From contig JAKSZU010000008.1 in NCBI GenBank assembly GCA_026018925.1, positions 7,554,415 to 7,618,414 of the forward strand: a stretch of DNA of 64,000 nt, read 5' to 3'. Origin of the DNA: Tupaia tana (taxonomy: Eukaryota > Chordata > Mammalia > Scandentia > Tupaiidae). Under the pieces are notes generated by a model. The model saw only the letters and a list, made by a program, of their open reading frames with translations. It ran no database searches and was not told where the DNA came from. Shown piece after piece: positions 1 to 10,980 of the stretch. A program made the position numbers and the translations under genes. Every line of letters starts with the position of its first letter. Position 1 is the first letter of the stretch.

Positions 1-525
1 CCTTCATCGGCCCTCCGGGACTGCTCCCCATCAGATGCTCGTGTCCTGGGGCGGCTGCAGCTGGAAAGTCTGAGCGGGTATGTGCTAGTTGACAGGGGAA
101 GCTCACTAGGTGCTGAGGCTGGGAGTCCTCCTGGGAAGACGTGTGGCTGTCACAGTGACCTGACTGCACCTCACTGAGCAAGTTCACCCCAGAATAGTAC
201 AGCCACACCCCACTCTATCTGCCCTGTCTTATGCGCTCTCACAGTCATACTCAGTCACTGGACTATTAGGGTCACACCATGCCACCCACACATGGACAAG
301 AGAGCTGGAAGCTGGCTCTGCTGCGGCATTGCTAATGGCAATACCCACGATGGTGATCCATGAGGGAGTAGAGGTCTGTTCAGTCCATGGAGGTCTCAGG
401 GCCAGGGCCCCCCCCCGCCTCTGCTGAGGCTGCAATGTGGCAGAGGGCAGGATGGTGGGTACAGTGCCTTCCAGGAGTTTCTCTGCTTGTCTTAATCCCT
501 TGGTCTCACTTGCAATTCCACCAGA
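1..525. other. unrecognised sequence, left edge
   Basis: No exon, RNA gene or repeat could be recognised here. It lies downstream of the last visible exon of the minus-strand RalGDS-like gene, so it is probably intron. The next expected exon, which would begin the catalytic RasGEF domain, was not found and presumably lies beyond the left edge. Confidence 0.4.
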
Positions 526-788
526 GCACCAGCAGATAGTATGGTGGTTAAAGCCCAGGATTCCCACATAGCTTATTTTCCGGTTCGAGTCCAGGTCACA
601 GGGGCTTGAAAAACACACTGGGCATGTGGGCATGTATGCACAAAACCTGAACAGGGGGATGTAGGAGAAGGGACTGTGGCATGGCCACCACCCTGTGGGG
701 AAATTTCTCACTTTCTCTCTCTGTTTCTGTCTCTCTGTTGAGAACATGGGCCTTATGACAATAATATACAAATAAAACAAAAACTCTA
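526..788 (+). repeat. old tRNA-like SINE
   Basis: Diverged copy of the window's main SINE. The tRNA-like head has a recognisable B box (GGTTCGAGTCC). The GGAGAAGGGA stretch, the C/G-rich centre and the CTCTCTCTGT tail follow, ending in an A-rich run. It lies in the presumed intron of the RalGDS-like gene. Confidence 0.75.
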
Positions 789-1091
789 GTAGAACGTAAT
801 CCTAGGGGCTCCACATTAATGATATTTTATCACCCCAGTGATTCACCTAGGACACCATGAAGGGGCATAATGTCACTTGCCACCTAACCACAGAACCAAG
901 TTTCAAATAGGAATTTGGGAAGGCATCCCAAATTTCAGCTTAGGGTTGGAGACTAGTCCAGGTCACAAGACTGCTGGGACATGGAGGAGGCATTGGACCC
1001 AGATCATTAGGGTCGGGGCTGGCAAAGGCTGGTCTGAGAAGCCAGAGCAGCGGCCTGCCCTGCCCACCCCCAGGGCCCAGCGGCTCTCCAC

Positions 1092-1234
1092 ATCCAGGCG
1101 TGTCAGCTGTTCTGCCAGCAGCGTCGGTGAGAAAGACAGGACGGTTTTCATCATAGGTGACTCCAGAGCGGGCCCTGGAGCTGCCAGGGGTGCTGGTGCT
1201 GGTGTTCCCTCCAGCCCTGGGCATGGACCAGCAG
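1092..1234 (-). CDS. RalGDS-like gene, exon with start of RasGEF domain (partial gene)
   Basis: Third exon downstream of the 4,297-4,404 exon among those recognised. The acceptor follows a pyrimidine tract ending CCCAG at 1,235. Joined in phase 1 to the 1,359-1,552 exon, it encodes an Ala/Pro-rich linker (residues like APAPLAAPGPALE) and then SFSPTLLAEQLTRLD. From memory of the family, this resembles the linker and the conserved F-P-P-x-LVAEQ-x-T-x-MD opening of the RasGEF catalytic domain in RALGDS and RGL4. The donor used here (GTGGAG, phase 0) is only a guess; GTGGGC a few codons on is an alternative. RasGEF proteins of this family load GTP onto Ral GTPases. The catalytic core itself lies outside the window, so activity cannot be judged. 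Confidence 0.6.
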
Positions 1235-1358
1235 CTGGGTTAGGAGGAAGGCTTACCAGCATCACTCGTTGTCCAGACAGAGAGGATCTCACTGCAGTTA
1301 GGGGATTCCAGCCACAAATACTGCCCTCGGACCCTCCTTCAGACACAGTTCACCTCAC

Positions 1359-1552
1359 CTTGTGTTTCTTCACTGCTGGGCTCTGGGCATTGCAGCTGAG
1401 CCAGAGTGATGTGCAGGTGGTGTTCCAGCCCTGCTCCAGACAGGGTGACCTGCACATGGGCCACCTCCAGTTTAAATGTGGGGACGTGTGAGAGGCCATC
1501 AAAATCCATCGGAAACATGTTGGGCCATTTGACCGTGAAGGAAGCCATTGTC
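1359..1552 (-). CDS. RalGDS-like gene, exon between RasGEF_N and RasGEF domains
   Basis: The exon starts after a CCCTAG acceptor and ends at a strong donor, AAG|GTGAGG, in phase 1. That phase is completed exactly by the next exon at 1,234. The translation around FKLEVAHVQVTLSGAGLEHH and ITLAQLQCPEP aligns without gaps, as I recall the families, to the segment of RALGDS/RGL4 ending in LLLAQLEHSEP-like residues. A 59-residue block fits with no indel. It begins with one base of a split codon (phase 2), so a further small exon is expected between here and 3,180; I could not identify it. No in-frame stop is present. It could be a live gene or a recently lost one. Confidence 0.7.
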
Positions 1553-2341
1553 CTAGGGCTATGTGTGTGGAAAGCAGAGTCAGAAGCTGGGCCACAATTC
1601 ACGCTGCCCTCCCAATTGCCAGTGAATGGTTCTGTGCCCTGGGTCAGAAGAGGACATGGAATGTAGGGGATATGGGACACGGAGTGCAGCCGTGCTGGAG
1701 GTGGGAAGGTCAGAAGCCGGCTCTGGGCTCAGGTTCCCTCTCCTCCCCAGGGACCTACAATCCCCTGCACGGCTGCCCTGACTCCTCTCCTCTGGCAGAG
1801 CAAGCCTCCGGTTCTCAGCCCTGTCGTCAGAATCACCAGGAGGATGGAATTCAGGCTCCTGTCGGCCTCTCCCCAGGCAGAGTCTACAATGTCCCCAACC
1901 TTTAGGGACAAGAGGTTCTCCTGTTGGCATCACATTCCCCCACTCTGACGGGGTCCTGAGTTTTGCCACCCTGAGTGGAATATGGAAAGTGCACGTGACA
2001 AGCAGGATGTCATGACCGCAGCGAACCTGACACTCGGAGGTCACGCCTGATTCCATGTCTACTGTGGGAGCCAGACTCCCCGACTAGAATTGTATCCCTA
2101 GGATCTTGGTCTCCGTCACTGAGTCATGCCAGGGTGTAGGAAAATGATGCCGAAAGTGAGTCCTTATGACAGATGTGTGGGACGAATGGATTTCCACTGG
2201 GACGTCCCCATTACCTGAGTGAGCCTGGGCCTCAGTTCTAGCTCATGTGGACTCTTGAGTCTATACCAAGACCAAGACGAGCTAGAGGGATCTGAAATGT
2301 GCTCGACAATAAGAACAAGTTTGCTTCCCATTTGCTTTTCT

Positions 2342-2605
2342 GGAGAGGTTTTTTTTTTTGTTTTTGCTATAGGGCGCGTGCGCTCGACCGACAGACAGAG
2401 AGAGACAGAGAGACAGAAAGCGAGAAATCACCCCCCAGGGGGGATGGCCACGCCGCAATCCCTTTTCCTCTGTTCTCCTCTTGGGATCTTGGGCACGCAA
2501 GTACATGTCCCGGCGTGAGTTTTAAGCCACCGGTTCCGGGATGCGAACCGCAGTCTACTACGTGGGAGTCCAGCGACATAGCCATTATGCTAACTGCTGG
2601 TCCCC
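2342..2605 (-). repeat. tRNA-like SINE, young subtype, with TSD
   Basis: Complete antisense copy: poly(T), GCTATAGGGCGCGTG, CT/GA tract, CCCCCCAGGGGGG palindrome, then reversed B and A boxes. It is flanked by TSD CCCATTTGCTTTTCT at 2,327-2,341 and 2,606-2,620. It sits in an intron of the RalGDS-like gene. Confidence 0.92.
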
Positions 2606-2759
2606 CCATTTGCTTTTCTGAGCTACAGGAGCGCAGGATTCTGAGACCTGAGACTGGAGCGCCTTCAGTTACGTGGAGAGAAGGACAGTCCGTGTGGGCA
2701 CAGAGCACCTCCACTTTCCTCATCACAGTCTGACTCAGGCGCCCCCTTGCCAGGGCAGG

Positions 2760-3040
2760 TTTGTTTTGTTTTGTTTTTTCATTTCTAATTGCTATAATGT
2801 GAGTGTGCTCAGCAGAGAGACAGAGACAGAGAAAACATCCGTCAATGGGTTGTGGTCACACCACAGGTCTTTTCTTTCCATTGCTTTATCCTATCAGCCT
2901 TTGGGCTCAGGCATACACGTGCACACCCCAGCACAGCCAGTGTGTTTTACTAAGTGTCTGGGCAGTTAGGCCACGTAGGATCTGGCTCCAGTACCCCATG
3001 TCTAACCACTGTGCAATGAGGACCGCCCACCTTGTCTTAT
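2760..3040 (-). repeat. old tRNA-like SINE
   Basis: Diverged antisense copy: T-rich start, GAGAGACAGAGACAG, and a reversed tRNA-like head ending near CCACTGTGCAATGAGGACC. It lies in the same intron as the younger copy at 2,342. Confidence 0.6.
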
Positions 3041-3179
3041 ACCACAAAATCCCTAGGAGGGCGCCCCTCTGACCAGCCCATTCTAGGGGCCAGATCTGAG
3101 GAAGTATTAACTATCCCAGGCACAGCTGGGAGTTGGCAGAGTCAGCAATGTGGCCTGAAGCGGTCGCGTGCTCTCCCAC

Positions 3180-3369
3180 TGAAGGTCTGCTCCAGGAACT
3201 GGAGGACTCTGGTGAAGTCCCATGTGTAGCATAAGAAGTTGGCAAAGTAAGAGATGGAGGAGAACTGGAAGCTGGGTGCCATGACCTCCATCAGAGTGTG
3301 CCTTGTGCCTGCCTGGAGGGTCCCCAGAGTGCTGGCCTCCTGCAGGCCAGATAGGGACTTCTTTCCATT
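3180..3369 (-). CDS. RalGDS-like gene, RasGEF_N domain exon
   Basis: A 190-nt exon. Acceptor: TCCCTCCTTTCCCTCAG just above 3,369. Candidate donor: GTGGGA at 3,179. It encodes 63 residues without a stop. LQAGTRHTLMEVMAPSF matches, position for position, the KAGTLEKLVEHLVPAF-type start of the RasGEF_N module. ISYFANFLCYTWDFTRVLQF then occupies the family's 'YVTIFLCTYRAFTTTQQVL' position, with the FLC, F-T and L-x-F spacing kept. RasGEF_N packs against and stabilises the catalytic RasGEF domain in Ral exchange factors. Identity to RALGDS looks low (my estimate from memory is below half), so this is a fast-evolving paralog of the RGL4/Rgr kind rather than RALGDS itself. Confidence 0.7.
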
Positions 3370-4296
3370 CTGAGGGAAAGGAGGGACTCAGGTCAGTGGC
3401 AGCAGCAGGAACCCTTGAAAACTGGGGTGTGGGCTTAGACCAGGAACCTGCCCTGCTGGGATCTGTGCATGTGGAGGGTCCGAGTGTCCTTGGTGAAGAA
3501 GCAGAAACTTCAGAGTAGATTTTTACGTGAGGGTTAGGGAATGCCTGAACAATTAGCCCCGTCAATGTCTCCTCATGTCTGTCGTCGGCTGTGGAGAAAC
3601 AGCCTTGACACTGATTCCTGGCCTTGACAATCACGGGGAAGATCATGCTGAGAACCATCCACCCTGCGGCCTGTGCCATGGCAGCCCGAGCACACAGTGG
3701 GCCTGCAGGAGGTCGGGGTGGGAACGGAGCAAACTGCAGTCACATCTCGTTCCAGCAGCCCCTGCAGGCTGAGCCGCTGCAGGAGGAACCTGTCGTGGGG
3801 AATGTGACGCAGACACGTGAGGGCACAGCTCTGACCTGCCGCGGCTCTGCGGGGTTATTACGATGACAGATTCCAAGTAAACCTGTAGATAGGCTTTTGG
3901 TGGCTCCCCGTTCTGTGTAAAATCCTTCCTGTAAGACTGTTGGTTACTCAGTCTTGGAGGAGGTGTGGGAGGGAACGGGAGCTGGCTGCTGCTCGGTTCC
4001 TCAGGACAGCAGGTCCGACAGCAGCAACAGCAGGGACATGCGAGCAGATGTCGTCCTCGTGGGACAGGAGAGAATTACACAGGCGTGCCCTCTGGTCTTC
4101 CTATAAGTGTGTGATTGGGGACTTTACCGGTAACTAAGCTGTCAGAGGCCAGATCGTTTGGGGAAGGGACTGTGTGTTGCCCATGTGGGAAAGCCGAGGA
4201 CAGCCCCAGGGAATCCTTTTGTTCAGGTCTGGATTCGGGATTAGCCCTGGTCAACTCTGGTTTGTTTCTGTGGACGTTTTTTGTGCCTGCTCTCAC

Positions 4297-4404
4297 CCCT
4301 GGCCAGCCGTGGTTGTGGTTGTTGCCATGGCGAAATTGTCCAGTGCCTAGAGGGAAAGCGTAGTCGGACACGTTGAACACTTCTTCCATCTCCTCTGCAG
4401 AGCT
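4297..4404 (-). CDS. RalGDS-like gene, N-terminal exon
   Basis: A 108-nt, phase 0/0 exon. Acceptor: CTGTCTTTGCAG. Donor: CCAGGG|GTGAGA. It encodes 36 residues beginning SSAEEMEEVFNVSDYAF and ending HGWPG. From memory this mirrors RALGDS SS-x-EIGEELINGVIYSISL ... RWLG with one residue difference in length. Joined in phase 0 to the 3,369 exon, the 25 residues from the W-P-G junction to AGT align with the RALGDS WLG...AGT segment without a gap. The upstream first exon and promoter were not located between here and about 6,500. Confidence 0.65.
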
Positions 4405-5759
4405 CTGCAAAGACAGTGCCCGGCAGCGGGCCAGCAGGGCTCAGCAGTCTCTCTGGCTGTCCCCAGAGGGGATGTGCCCACGAACAGTTCTACCCCCAGA
4501 TCAGGTGTCCAGTAGGAGCATCTGCACAGACCTCCTCTGTGGGAGTAAAGCAGATCACAGCCCGAGGTCTTGGGAAGAACATGTGGGTACAAAATTGGTC
4601 TGAACATTCACTCTGCTCTCCTGCCAACCATGACGTCAGGTAGCCACAGGGCAGACCCTCCGTGGTTCCAACATCTAGGGACCTGCTACTACTGTGAACC
4701 AGCCCCCAACCCTTCTACCCCAGCCCCCACAGACACACATGGGGCTGGGGACTGGCTGTGGGACTGCCCAGGTGAGCCTCAGTGAGGGCTGGTCTAGATG
4801 GGCCTACCCTGGGCTGCCCTATGTTACCCGTGAGTCACCCCAGCCAGATGGCCAGAGGCATCCGAAGGCTGGGCTCATCCAATCTCTGAGTCTCTGTAGA
4901 AGACTATTCCTCTTGGTTCCCCTGGGGGGAGAGCGTGGGCGCACCGAAGAGCAGCAAGAAAACATCTTGCCCTCTCGAGTGTTTCCCATCAACTGAACTG
5001 GCTAGGCCTAGCCAGCGGGTGCCCGGTTACCAGAGTTCTAAGTTCTGTCGGGCCTGTTGCTGAGGAAGTGAGGTCACGTTGTTAGGACTCCATGACCTGG
5101 GTCCGTTCCTTCAATGACACCTCCCCAAGGGCTGCTCTGGGCTTTTATCTGCTCCCCTCCCCCATATGAGCTCCGTCACTGCACAATTATGCCTCCTGGC
5201 CCCTGCGTGGGAACACGGCCCCAGTTTGAGGAGTCAGACCTCCATGCACAACCATGTTTTCTAGTGATTTCCATGTCCCTAGATAAGCCATTGTGTATTT
5301 CAGGGCCTCCCCAGTCTCCCCACGTGCACAGTGGGCATCTCACTAGCCACTGCTCCCTGGGGAGCTCCTCGGGGAAGGTGAGACTAAGGAAGTTCATGGT
5401 TTGGTGTCATGTGTAGACCATGCACCAACGTAGAGATGAAAGAACTGCACAGAGAGGTGGGAGGCAGCCTAACTACAGCTCCAAGGGGACGGAGGCCTGA
5501 GTGTAATCTGGGAAGTGGCTTTCCCCCGGACCTGATTTTCTGCTCTGCACAAGCAAGAGTTTAAAATTAAACAGAACTCGAACAAAGTTATCTCTGACAT
5601 TAAACCTTCGAATGTCTTCCCAGTTAGGTTTATAATCTGAAAATGTGACTCTGCTGTCCCGAAGGGTGTGCAGCCTCCGTAGTGGCTCACCACACTCACT
5701 TCTGACCAGCAGATGACAACAAAAATGACATGCTATCACTTCTTAGATCAGGAAAGCAA
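4405..5759. other. unrecognised sequence upstream of RalGDS-like exons
   Basis: No further exon with a convincing family match, no young repeat and no RNA gene were seen. The 5' exon and promoter of the minus-strand gene may lie here or farther right; neither can be recognised by eye. Confidence 0.35.
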
Positions 5760-6090
5760 GAAATTTAGTCTGTATAAACTTCTGAGCAACAGACATTTCC
5801 TCCTCACAGTTCTCAAGGCTGAACTCTGAGGTGTGGGTGCTGGCATGGTCAGGTTCTGGCGTGGCTCCCCCTAGAGTTTGAGACCTCAGGCTTCAGGGTG
5901 GCTCCTGCCATGGTGCAGAGAGGGGGAGTGTGCTCTGAGTCTCTATTAGGGGGCCAATACTCCTACTCAGTAGCGCACACCCTCATGACAACTACCTCTC
6001 AAACGCCCCACCACCTCACACCATTACATTGGGAGTTAGGATTTCCACATATGGAATCCAGGGTGACAAAATATTCAGTCTGTGACAACT
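5760..6090 (-). mobile_element. MaLR-type LTR fragment
   Basis: Antisense LTR remnant. It contains CTCACAGTTCTCAAGGCTG, then CCTCATGACAACTACCTC, CCATTACATTGGGAGTTAG, and ends near AATATTCAGTCTGTGAC. These are the landmarks of reversed MaLR LTRs (the family's 'gactgaatgtttgtgtcc' start and 'ctccagaactgtgag' end). It is degraded and has no internal region. The subfamily is not assigned. Confidence 0.7.
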
Positions 6091-6770
6091 CCCAATATTG
6101 GAGTTTGAAAAGCCGACTTTTCGCTCTTGGTGTCTTCTCTGATCCCACCCTGGGACTCAGCCTCTCCCCCTTTCCTGTGTCTCGAGTGCGGGAAGCGCAC
6201 ATTCATGCTATGAACGCCCAGAGTGGAGGGCACAGTGCAGAGAACTGCAGGAGTGCCAAGGGCACCCAGAGGAGGCCGGGCTCCCACGTCACACTGAGGC
6301 CTGCCAGGACACACATGAACGAATGACGCGGTAAGCCCACCTTCCCTCGGTCAGGCTTCAGTTGAGACCATAGTCCTAGATTTATGAGATTTTGCAGCAG
6401 GGCCTGGATTTGGGTTTCCATAAGCTGAGATACTACCTGTTTCTTTGAAGGTGTTAAGTGTCGAATCTACTTTGTCAGAATTGTGAGAAAATGATCCAAA
6501 TGTCCTAGGCCCTGGAATCTCACCCTGCTCTCTTCCATTTCTCTACTCTTCTCTCCCCCAGGCTCCTTCTACCCGCCCTGTCATCTTTTGAACCTCCTGA
6601 CCTGCAGATCTCTGAGGCATTTGCTCCTGTCATAAAGCTCTTTCAGCTCTGCACTGGTTATTTCTATTCTTTTAGGAACATGTACTGGGGTACAACTCTC
6701 AAGTCCAGGTATTCCCAGATGGTGTAAGTAGGGGTTCCTTCGTGTCTCTGGGAAAGGATGTCTATATTTG
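6091..6770. other. unrecognised sequence
   Basis: No exon, RNA gene or repeat recognised. A short minus-strand open frame at 6,581-6,841 has no family resemblance and overlaps the MIR-like tail to the right. Confidence 0.35.
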
Positions 6771-6862
6771 GATCTGGATCTCAGCATTTGGTGGGTCTGG
6801 AAGAATTTGGCAAGATACGCCCTGAGCCTCAGTTTATTCATGTCTAAATGTGTGAATAACCT
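6771..6862 (+). repeat. MIR remnant (3' core)
   Basis: TTGGCAAGATACGCCCTGAG followed by CCTCAGTTTATTCATGTC matches the MIR 'GGGCAAGTTACTTAACCTCTCTG...CCTCAGTTTCCTCATCTG' core. Short and diverged. Confidence 0.5.
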
Positions 6863-7234
6863 CCTCTTCTCTTAGTAATGAGATTAAATCCTCCCAGCTC
6901 ATACTGGCTCTTCCGGTGTCACCTGATCTTTGCCCTGTGGCTTGTGTAGCAGACAGAGACAATGCCCTAGGTTAGAGAAAGGGGATAGGTGAAGTTCAAG
7001 ACAAGAAAGGTGAAAGAGAGGTTCAAGACCCACACTTCCTGGGCCGAGCCTTGCACTTTTAGTTTAAGCCTTATTCCAATTCTTCACTCTTTCTGAAAAT
7101 GTGTTCTTTGTATTTGGGTCATGACGGCACAGTGTGGCCTGAGGGTTAGCTTTTTTCTCCACCCATGTTTGCTTGACCCAGAGAGCTCTGCTCACATTTT
7201 AGATTTTTTAAATGATTATTCTTTTAATTTTTTC
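6863..7234. other. unrecognised sequence
   Basis: No coding, RNA or repeat feature recognised. Confidence 0.35.
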
Positions 7235-7487
7235 AGATTTTTTTTCACCATAGAGTATGTGAGATCACTGGAGAGACACAGAGAGTGAGAGAGAAAGAAA
7301 GCAAGAAATCATCCCCCAGGGGGATGGCCATGCCACAGTCCCTTCTCCTCTATCCTGTTCTTGGGATCTGGGGCTTGAACGCACACATGACTGGCTTGTT
7401 TTTGATTCACTGGGTCCATAACTGAATCACTCAGTTGGCCAGGTGGGATCCAGAGCCTTAAGGGCCATACCACCAACTGGCCCTACA
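7235..7487 (-). repeat. old tRNA-like SINE
   Basis: Antisense copy with GAGAGACACAGAGAG, CCCCCAGGGGGATGGCCATG, and a reversed tRNA-like head ending CCACCAACTGGCCC. Confidence 0.75.
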
Positions 7488-7573
7488 TTTTACATATTCA
7501 AATTGTGGAGAAAAAATCAGCAGGATATTTGTAATGATATAAACATTATAGGAAAGGTAAATTTGATAGTATA

Positions 7574-7655
7574 TATTAGGTTGTCAGGAATATCATGACC
7601 TATTTTTCTGTGCACAATGTGTCATTCCTTTCCTGACAATCTAGTAGATTTTTGG
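7574..7655. mobile_element. palindromic mariner-like MITE, family 1
   Basis: About 80 bp with imperfect terminal inverted repeats: TTAGGTTGTCAGGAATATCA at the left and TTTCCTGACAATCTAG at the right, flanked by TA-type ends. It shares the GTCATGAC...TATTTTTCT...GCAAAAAT-type core with copies at 23,063 and 37,598. No transposase. Confidence 0.6.
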
Positions 7656-8161
7656 GTATACAAACATTCATTTCTCCATGAGGTGTTTTTCCTCCCCCCA
7701 TAAGGCACCTGTATTCACTGGAACATAAACTTGGGGTATTAATTTGCGAAAACTGATCTGCATATTCAGTATGTTATGGATGGTGGCAGCACCAGCCCAC
7801 ACAAGTGTCAGCTCTCTGCAGACCAGGAAAACGGCAAAGCCTATGGTGTGGGTATAAGGAAAGAAAATGAATGTTGGATTTGGTTAAAATGGAGGGCCCC
7901 TAGTTAGAAGTTAGTTGGCAGTTTCTAATTACTTTAGTTAAAGTGTCTTTTTCGTGTTTGCAGTGAGGTAGGTGGGTTAGCGTAGGTAGGAACCTCGCGT
8001 GCTGGATCCATCTTTGCCTAATGACCTTCTGATTAGTTACATATGAGTAGGCCCCCTTTAGTCATTTTCTCAGTTATGGATATCGACGAAAATTAGTACG
8101 TAAGCCACTCTTTGCCACCATCATCACTCACTTGTTTTCATCAGCATAATACACGTCAATC
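7656..8161. other. unrecognised sequence
   Basis: No gene or repeat recognised. Confidence 0.35.
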
Positions 8162-8396
8162 TTGCCAGTCCGTGGTGTAGTGGTTAAGGAAACCGGATGC
8201 CACATGGCCAACCAAGCAGTTTGAGCCCTGGACACAGTAATTTGCAAAATACACTGAATGTACATTCCCAAAAGCCTGAAAGGAGGGAGAAATGGAGGAG
8301 AAGGGTTCGTGCTGTGACCATGCCCAATACAGAGAGCTTTCTTTCTCCAGGAAGCACATGTGCCCTTTTGCAAAATTATAAAAAATAAACAAAACA
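8162..8396 (+). repeat. old tRNA-like SINE
   Basis: Diverged head GTGGTGTAGTGGTTAAGG, GGAGGAGAAGGG centre, and tail CACATGTGCCCTTTTGCAAA. The central C/G palindrome has been lost. Confidence 0.7.
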
Positions 8397-8731
8397 TGCC
8401 CCCTATAAATCATGACATTGTTCTCATTTGGTCTATGTTTTCCAAGGTGGCATCATAGTCACGGTCTTAGTTATATAATTAATGTTTATAATTATGTCCT
8501 ATTTCAAAGAACATAGATTGTCATTGGATACAAAGAAGTGTATGGTCATAAAATACTCAGTCATTGCTTCCAAAATCTGAAGGAAGCACAAAAAGAGAAA
8601 CAGCAATGGTTCATTTTTGTTCAATGATATATTTCTATCAAATTGATGTAAGCTACACAGGACCTAAGAAAATAGAAAATGATTTTCTGAAGTCTGAAAG
8701 ACATTACTTTAAAGACCTGGTAGTACATGTA

Positions 8732-8993
8732 ATTTTTTTAGGTAGAGATACTTACCTTACGGTGCATGTGCTCGCTGGACAGACAGACATACAGAGAGAC
8801 AGAAAGCATGAAATCACCCCCATGGATGATGGCCATGCTACAGTCCCTTCTTTGCCACTCTCCTCTTGGGATTTTAGGCTAGCTCACAAATGTGCCTGGC
8901 ATGAGGTTTAAGCCACCAGGTCTTGGACTTAAATTCTGGTCAACTACATGAGAGTCCAGCGATGTAACCATTACACCGTCTGCTGGTGCCTGA
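8732..8993 (-). repeat. tRNA-like SINE, intermediate age
   Basis: Antisense full-length copy: GGTGCATGTGCTCGCTGGAC, the GA/CA tract, ATCACCCCCATGGATGATGG (palindrome eroded), and a head ending CACCGTCTGCTGGTGCC. Confidence 0.85.
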
Positions 8994-9474
8994 ACTAGTA
9001 ATATTTTAAAGAAAAATATTCCTAAGGAAATCCAAAATTATTTGTCATCAGCTCATTTAGCCTCCTGTAACTAATTCTTTTAAGCTTCCTATAGGATTGG
9101 CAGCACCATTAAGCAATTCGTATATATGTTCTAGTTGGGTCTGTGTGTCAGGAGAACATGTGGTACAAAATATCTCTGTTTATTTGTGTCTCATTGATTC
9201 TGAGCAATATTTAGGAGTTTCAGTCTACCCACAATATTTTAATGTTTTATTTTATAAATAGAATTTTTCAATTTATGACTTATGTACATTTCTATAAATA
9301 TATACCATGAAATAATATAAGCACAAAATACAAATATAAACTAAATATACTACCTATTTACTACATACACAAAATATTTATCAGTTCATTACATATAGAG
9401 CACAGTTAATGCTTGTATGTTAGTCTTCTGTATTGGAGCATTGCTAAGCACACATATAAATTCTCATAGTCTTC
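8994..9474. other. AT-rich unrecognised sequence
   Basis: AT-rich with no long open frame and no recognisable repeat. May be very old L1, but nothing supports an assignment. Confidence 0.35.
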
Positions 9475-9642
9475 TTATTCTTCCTTAGAGCCTCCAGATA
9501 TAGCCGTGTGGAAATGTTGTGTTTAGAAGTACAGACCCATCTTGGACTTCTGACCTCATGAATTATAAGATAATAAATTTGTATTGTTGGAAGTCACTAA
9601 GTTTGTGGTGGTTTGTTATGATTGGAAACCAATACACTGACA
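9475..9642 (+). mobile_element. MLT1-type MaLR LTR, 3' end
   Basis: Contains TAGAGCCTCCAGA, GACCCATCTTGGACTTCTGA, GATAATAAATTTGTATTGTT, CCACTAAG-like TCACTAAGTTTGTGGTGGTT, and the end AACCAATACACTGACA. Together these reproduce the 3' half of MLT1 LTRs, including the polyadenylation region. The 5' half is not recognisable. Confidence 0.82.
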
Positions 9643-9879
9643 TAAGGTTTTACTCCAGAAAACACACGGACCTCTAAACACTAGCAATAAGAGAACAAAT
9701 AGGCCTGTCCTACGCGATACCACCTGCAGCATACGAGACCGCCATGCTGAGAGCCACATGGCTGACTTGGGGTTCAGATCTTTGGGTTGGCATGAAAACA
9801 CCAGGCATGTGCACCGAAGATCCTGAAAAGCTCAAGGGCTGGATAAACATGAAGTCAGCATGATGTCACGATGTTGAAG

Positions 9880-10980
9880 GATTTTTCTCTCATTCATGTA
9901 CATTTGCTCTGAATGAGGGATTAAAAACAAAAGACAATCCAATAAAACAATGACCAAAAGACTTGCTTATCATTTCAGTAACAAAAAAATACAGATGGTA
10001 TTTAAAAATATAAGAAGATGGACAACATCAGTAGAGGAATGCAAATAAAACCATGATGAGGTACAAGTACACACCTACTAGAAGTTCTGAAATTTACACT
10101 CACACATTGTCAAAATGTAGACCAGCTGAAATCCTTGTACATTGTTGGTAGGATTGCAAAATGTGTAACTATTTCTGAAAATAACTTGGAAGTTTCTGAA
10201 AAAGATAAAGGTTCGCATACCATATGACTGAGATTTCCCATGCCTAGGTATGGACTCAAGAGAATTAAAAGTATCTATGCATAGGGACCAGCAGCTGGCA
10301 TAATGGCTATGTCACTGGACTCCCATGTAGTCCACCACAGTTCAAGTCCTGGACACAGTGGCTTAAATTCACGCTGGCCGTGTGTGTGTGTGTGCGTGCC
10401 CAAGATCCCGAGAGCAGAATGTAGGAAAAGGGATTGTGGCATGGCCATCCCCCAAGAGGATGATTTCTTGCTTTCTGTCTCTGTTTCTCGCTTTCTGGTG
10501 AGTGCACATGCATTATAGCAAAAACCTCTCATAAAAAAGTATATGTGCATACAAGATACTAATATTGAAAGACACACCATTTATAATAATCAACAAGTGA
10601 AATCCTGACATATCATTATTGAATGAATAAAAGAGTCATACAATGGATTACTACTAACCAATAAAAAGTAACTTAAAAGTAATTATAATGAGTGAAAGAA
10701 GTCAGGTGAATAAAGTACAGACTATGTAATTTCACATTATACAATTCTAGAAAATTCAAACTGGTCTATAGTGACAGCAAGTCAATGGTTGCCTGGAAAT
10801 GAAAGAATAGGAAGACGAAAATGCATATGGGCATCAGGAAGCTGGTTGATAATGAAATGTTGTCTTTAATGTGGAGATAAATATGTATAGATAATAATTA
10901 TAAAATTGTGCAAATGAAGTACATGGAGATTATTTTATTTAATCAGACCTTAATAAAGCTGTTAAAAATTATAAGGGTAC
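9880..10980 (+). mobile_element. old L1 fragment (L1M-like 3' region), split by a SINE
   Basis: Landmarks: 'aggaatgcaaataaaaccatgatgaggta', 'ttgttggtaggattgcaaaatg' and 'gactcaagagaattaaaag'. The sequence then resumes after the SINE with 'aatgagtgaaagaagtcag' and 'ggttgcctgg'. These are the classical end-of-ORF2/3'-UTR landmarks of ancient mammalian L1s on the plus strand. No open frame survives. Confidence 0.75.
10286..10534 (+). repeat. tRNA-like SINE with TSD
   Basis: Head GGGACCAGCAGCTGGCATAA through tail CTATAGCAAAAACCTCTC-like sequence. TSD AAAAGTATCTATGCATA (left) versus AAAAGTATATGTGCATA (right, 10,535-10,551). Inserted in the old L1. It carries a GT run at about 10,379 where the SINE consensus has alternating GTGTGCGTGCG. 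Confidence 0.9.

Noticed and set aside
877..1491. 204-codon plus-strand open frame
   Set aside because: It lies opposite the RalGDS-like exons, has no recognisable domain, and a GC-rich exon region readily yields antisense frames.
1960..2070. Candidate missing RalGDS-like exon after a CTCCCACAG acceptor
   Set aside because: The reading frame is open and has a vague VRCGHDIL resemblance, but the donor phase does not fit the next exon.
2610..2760. Second candidate for the missing exon
   Set aside because: In the required phase it meets a stop codon.
6581..6841. 86-codon minus-strand frame
   Set aside because: No resemblance to any family I know, no RalGDS exon match, and its upstream end overlaps a MIR-like tail.
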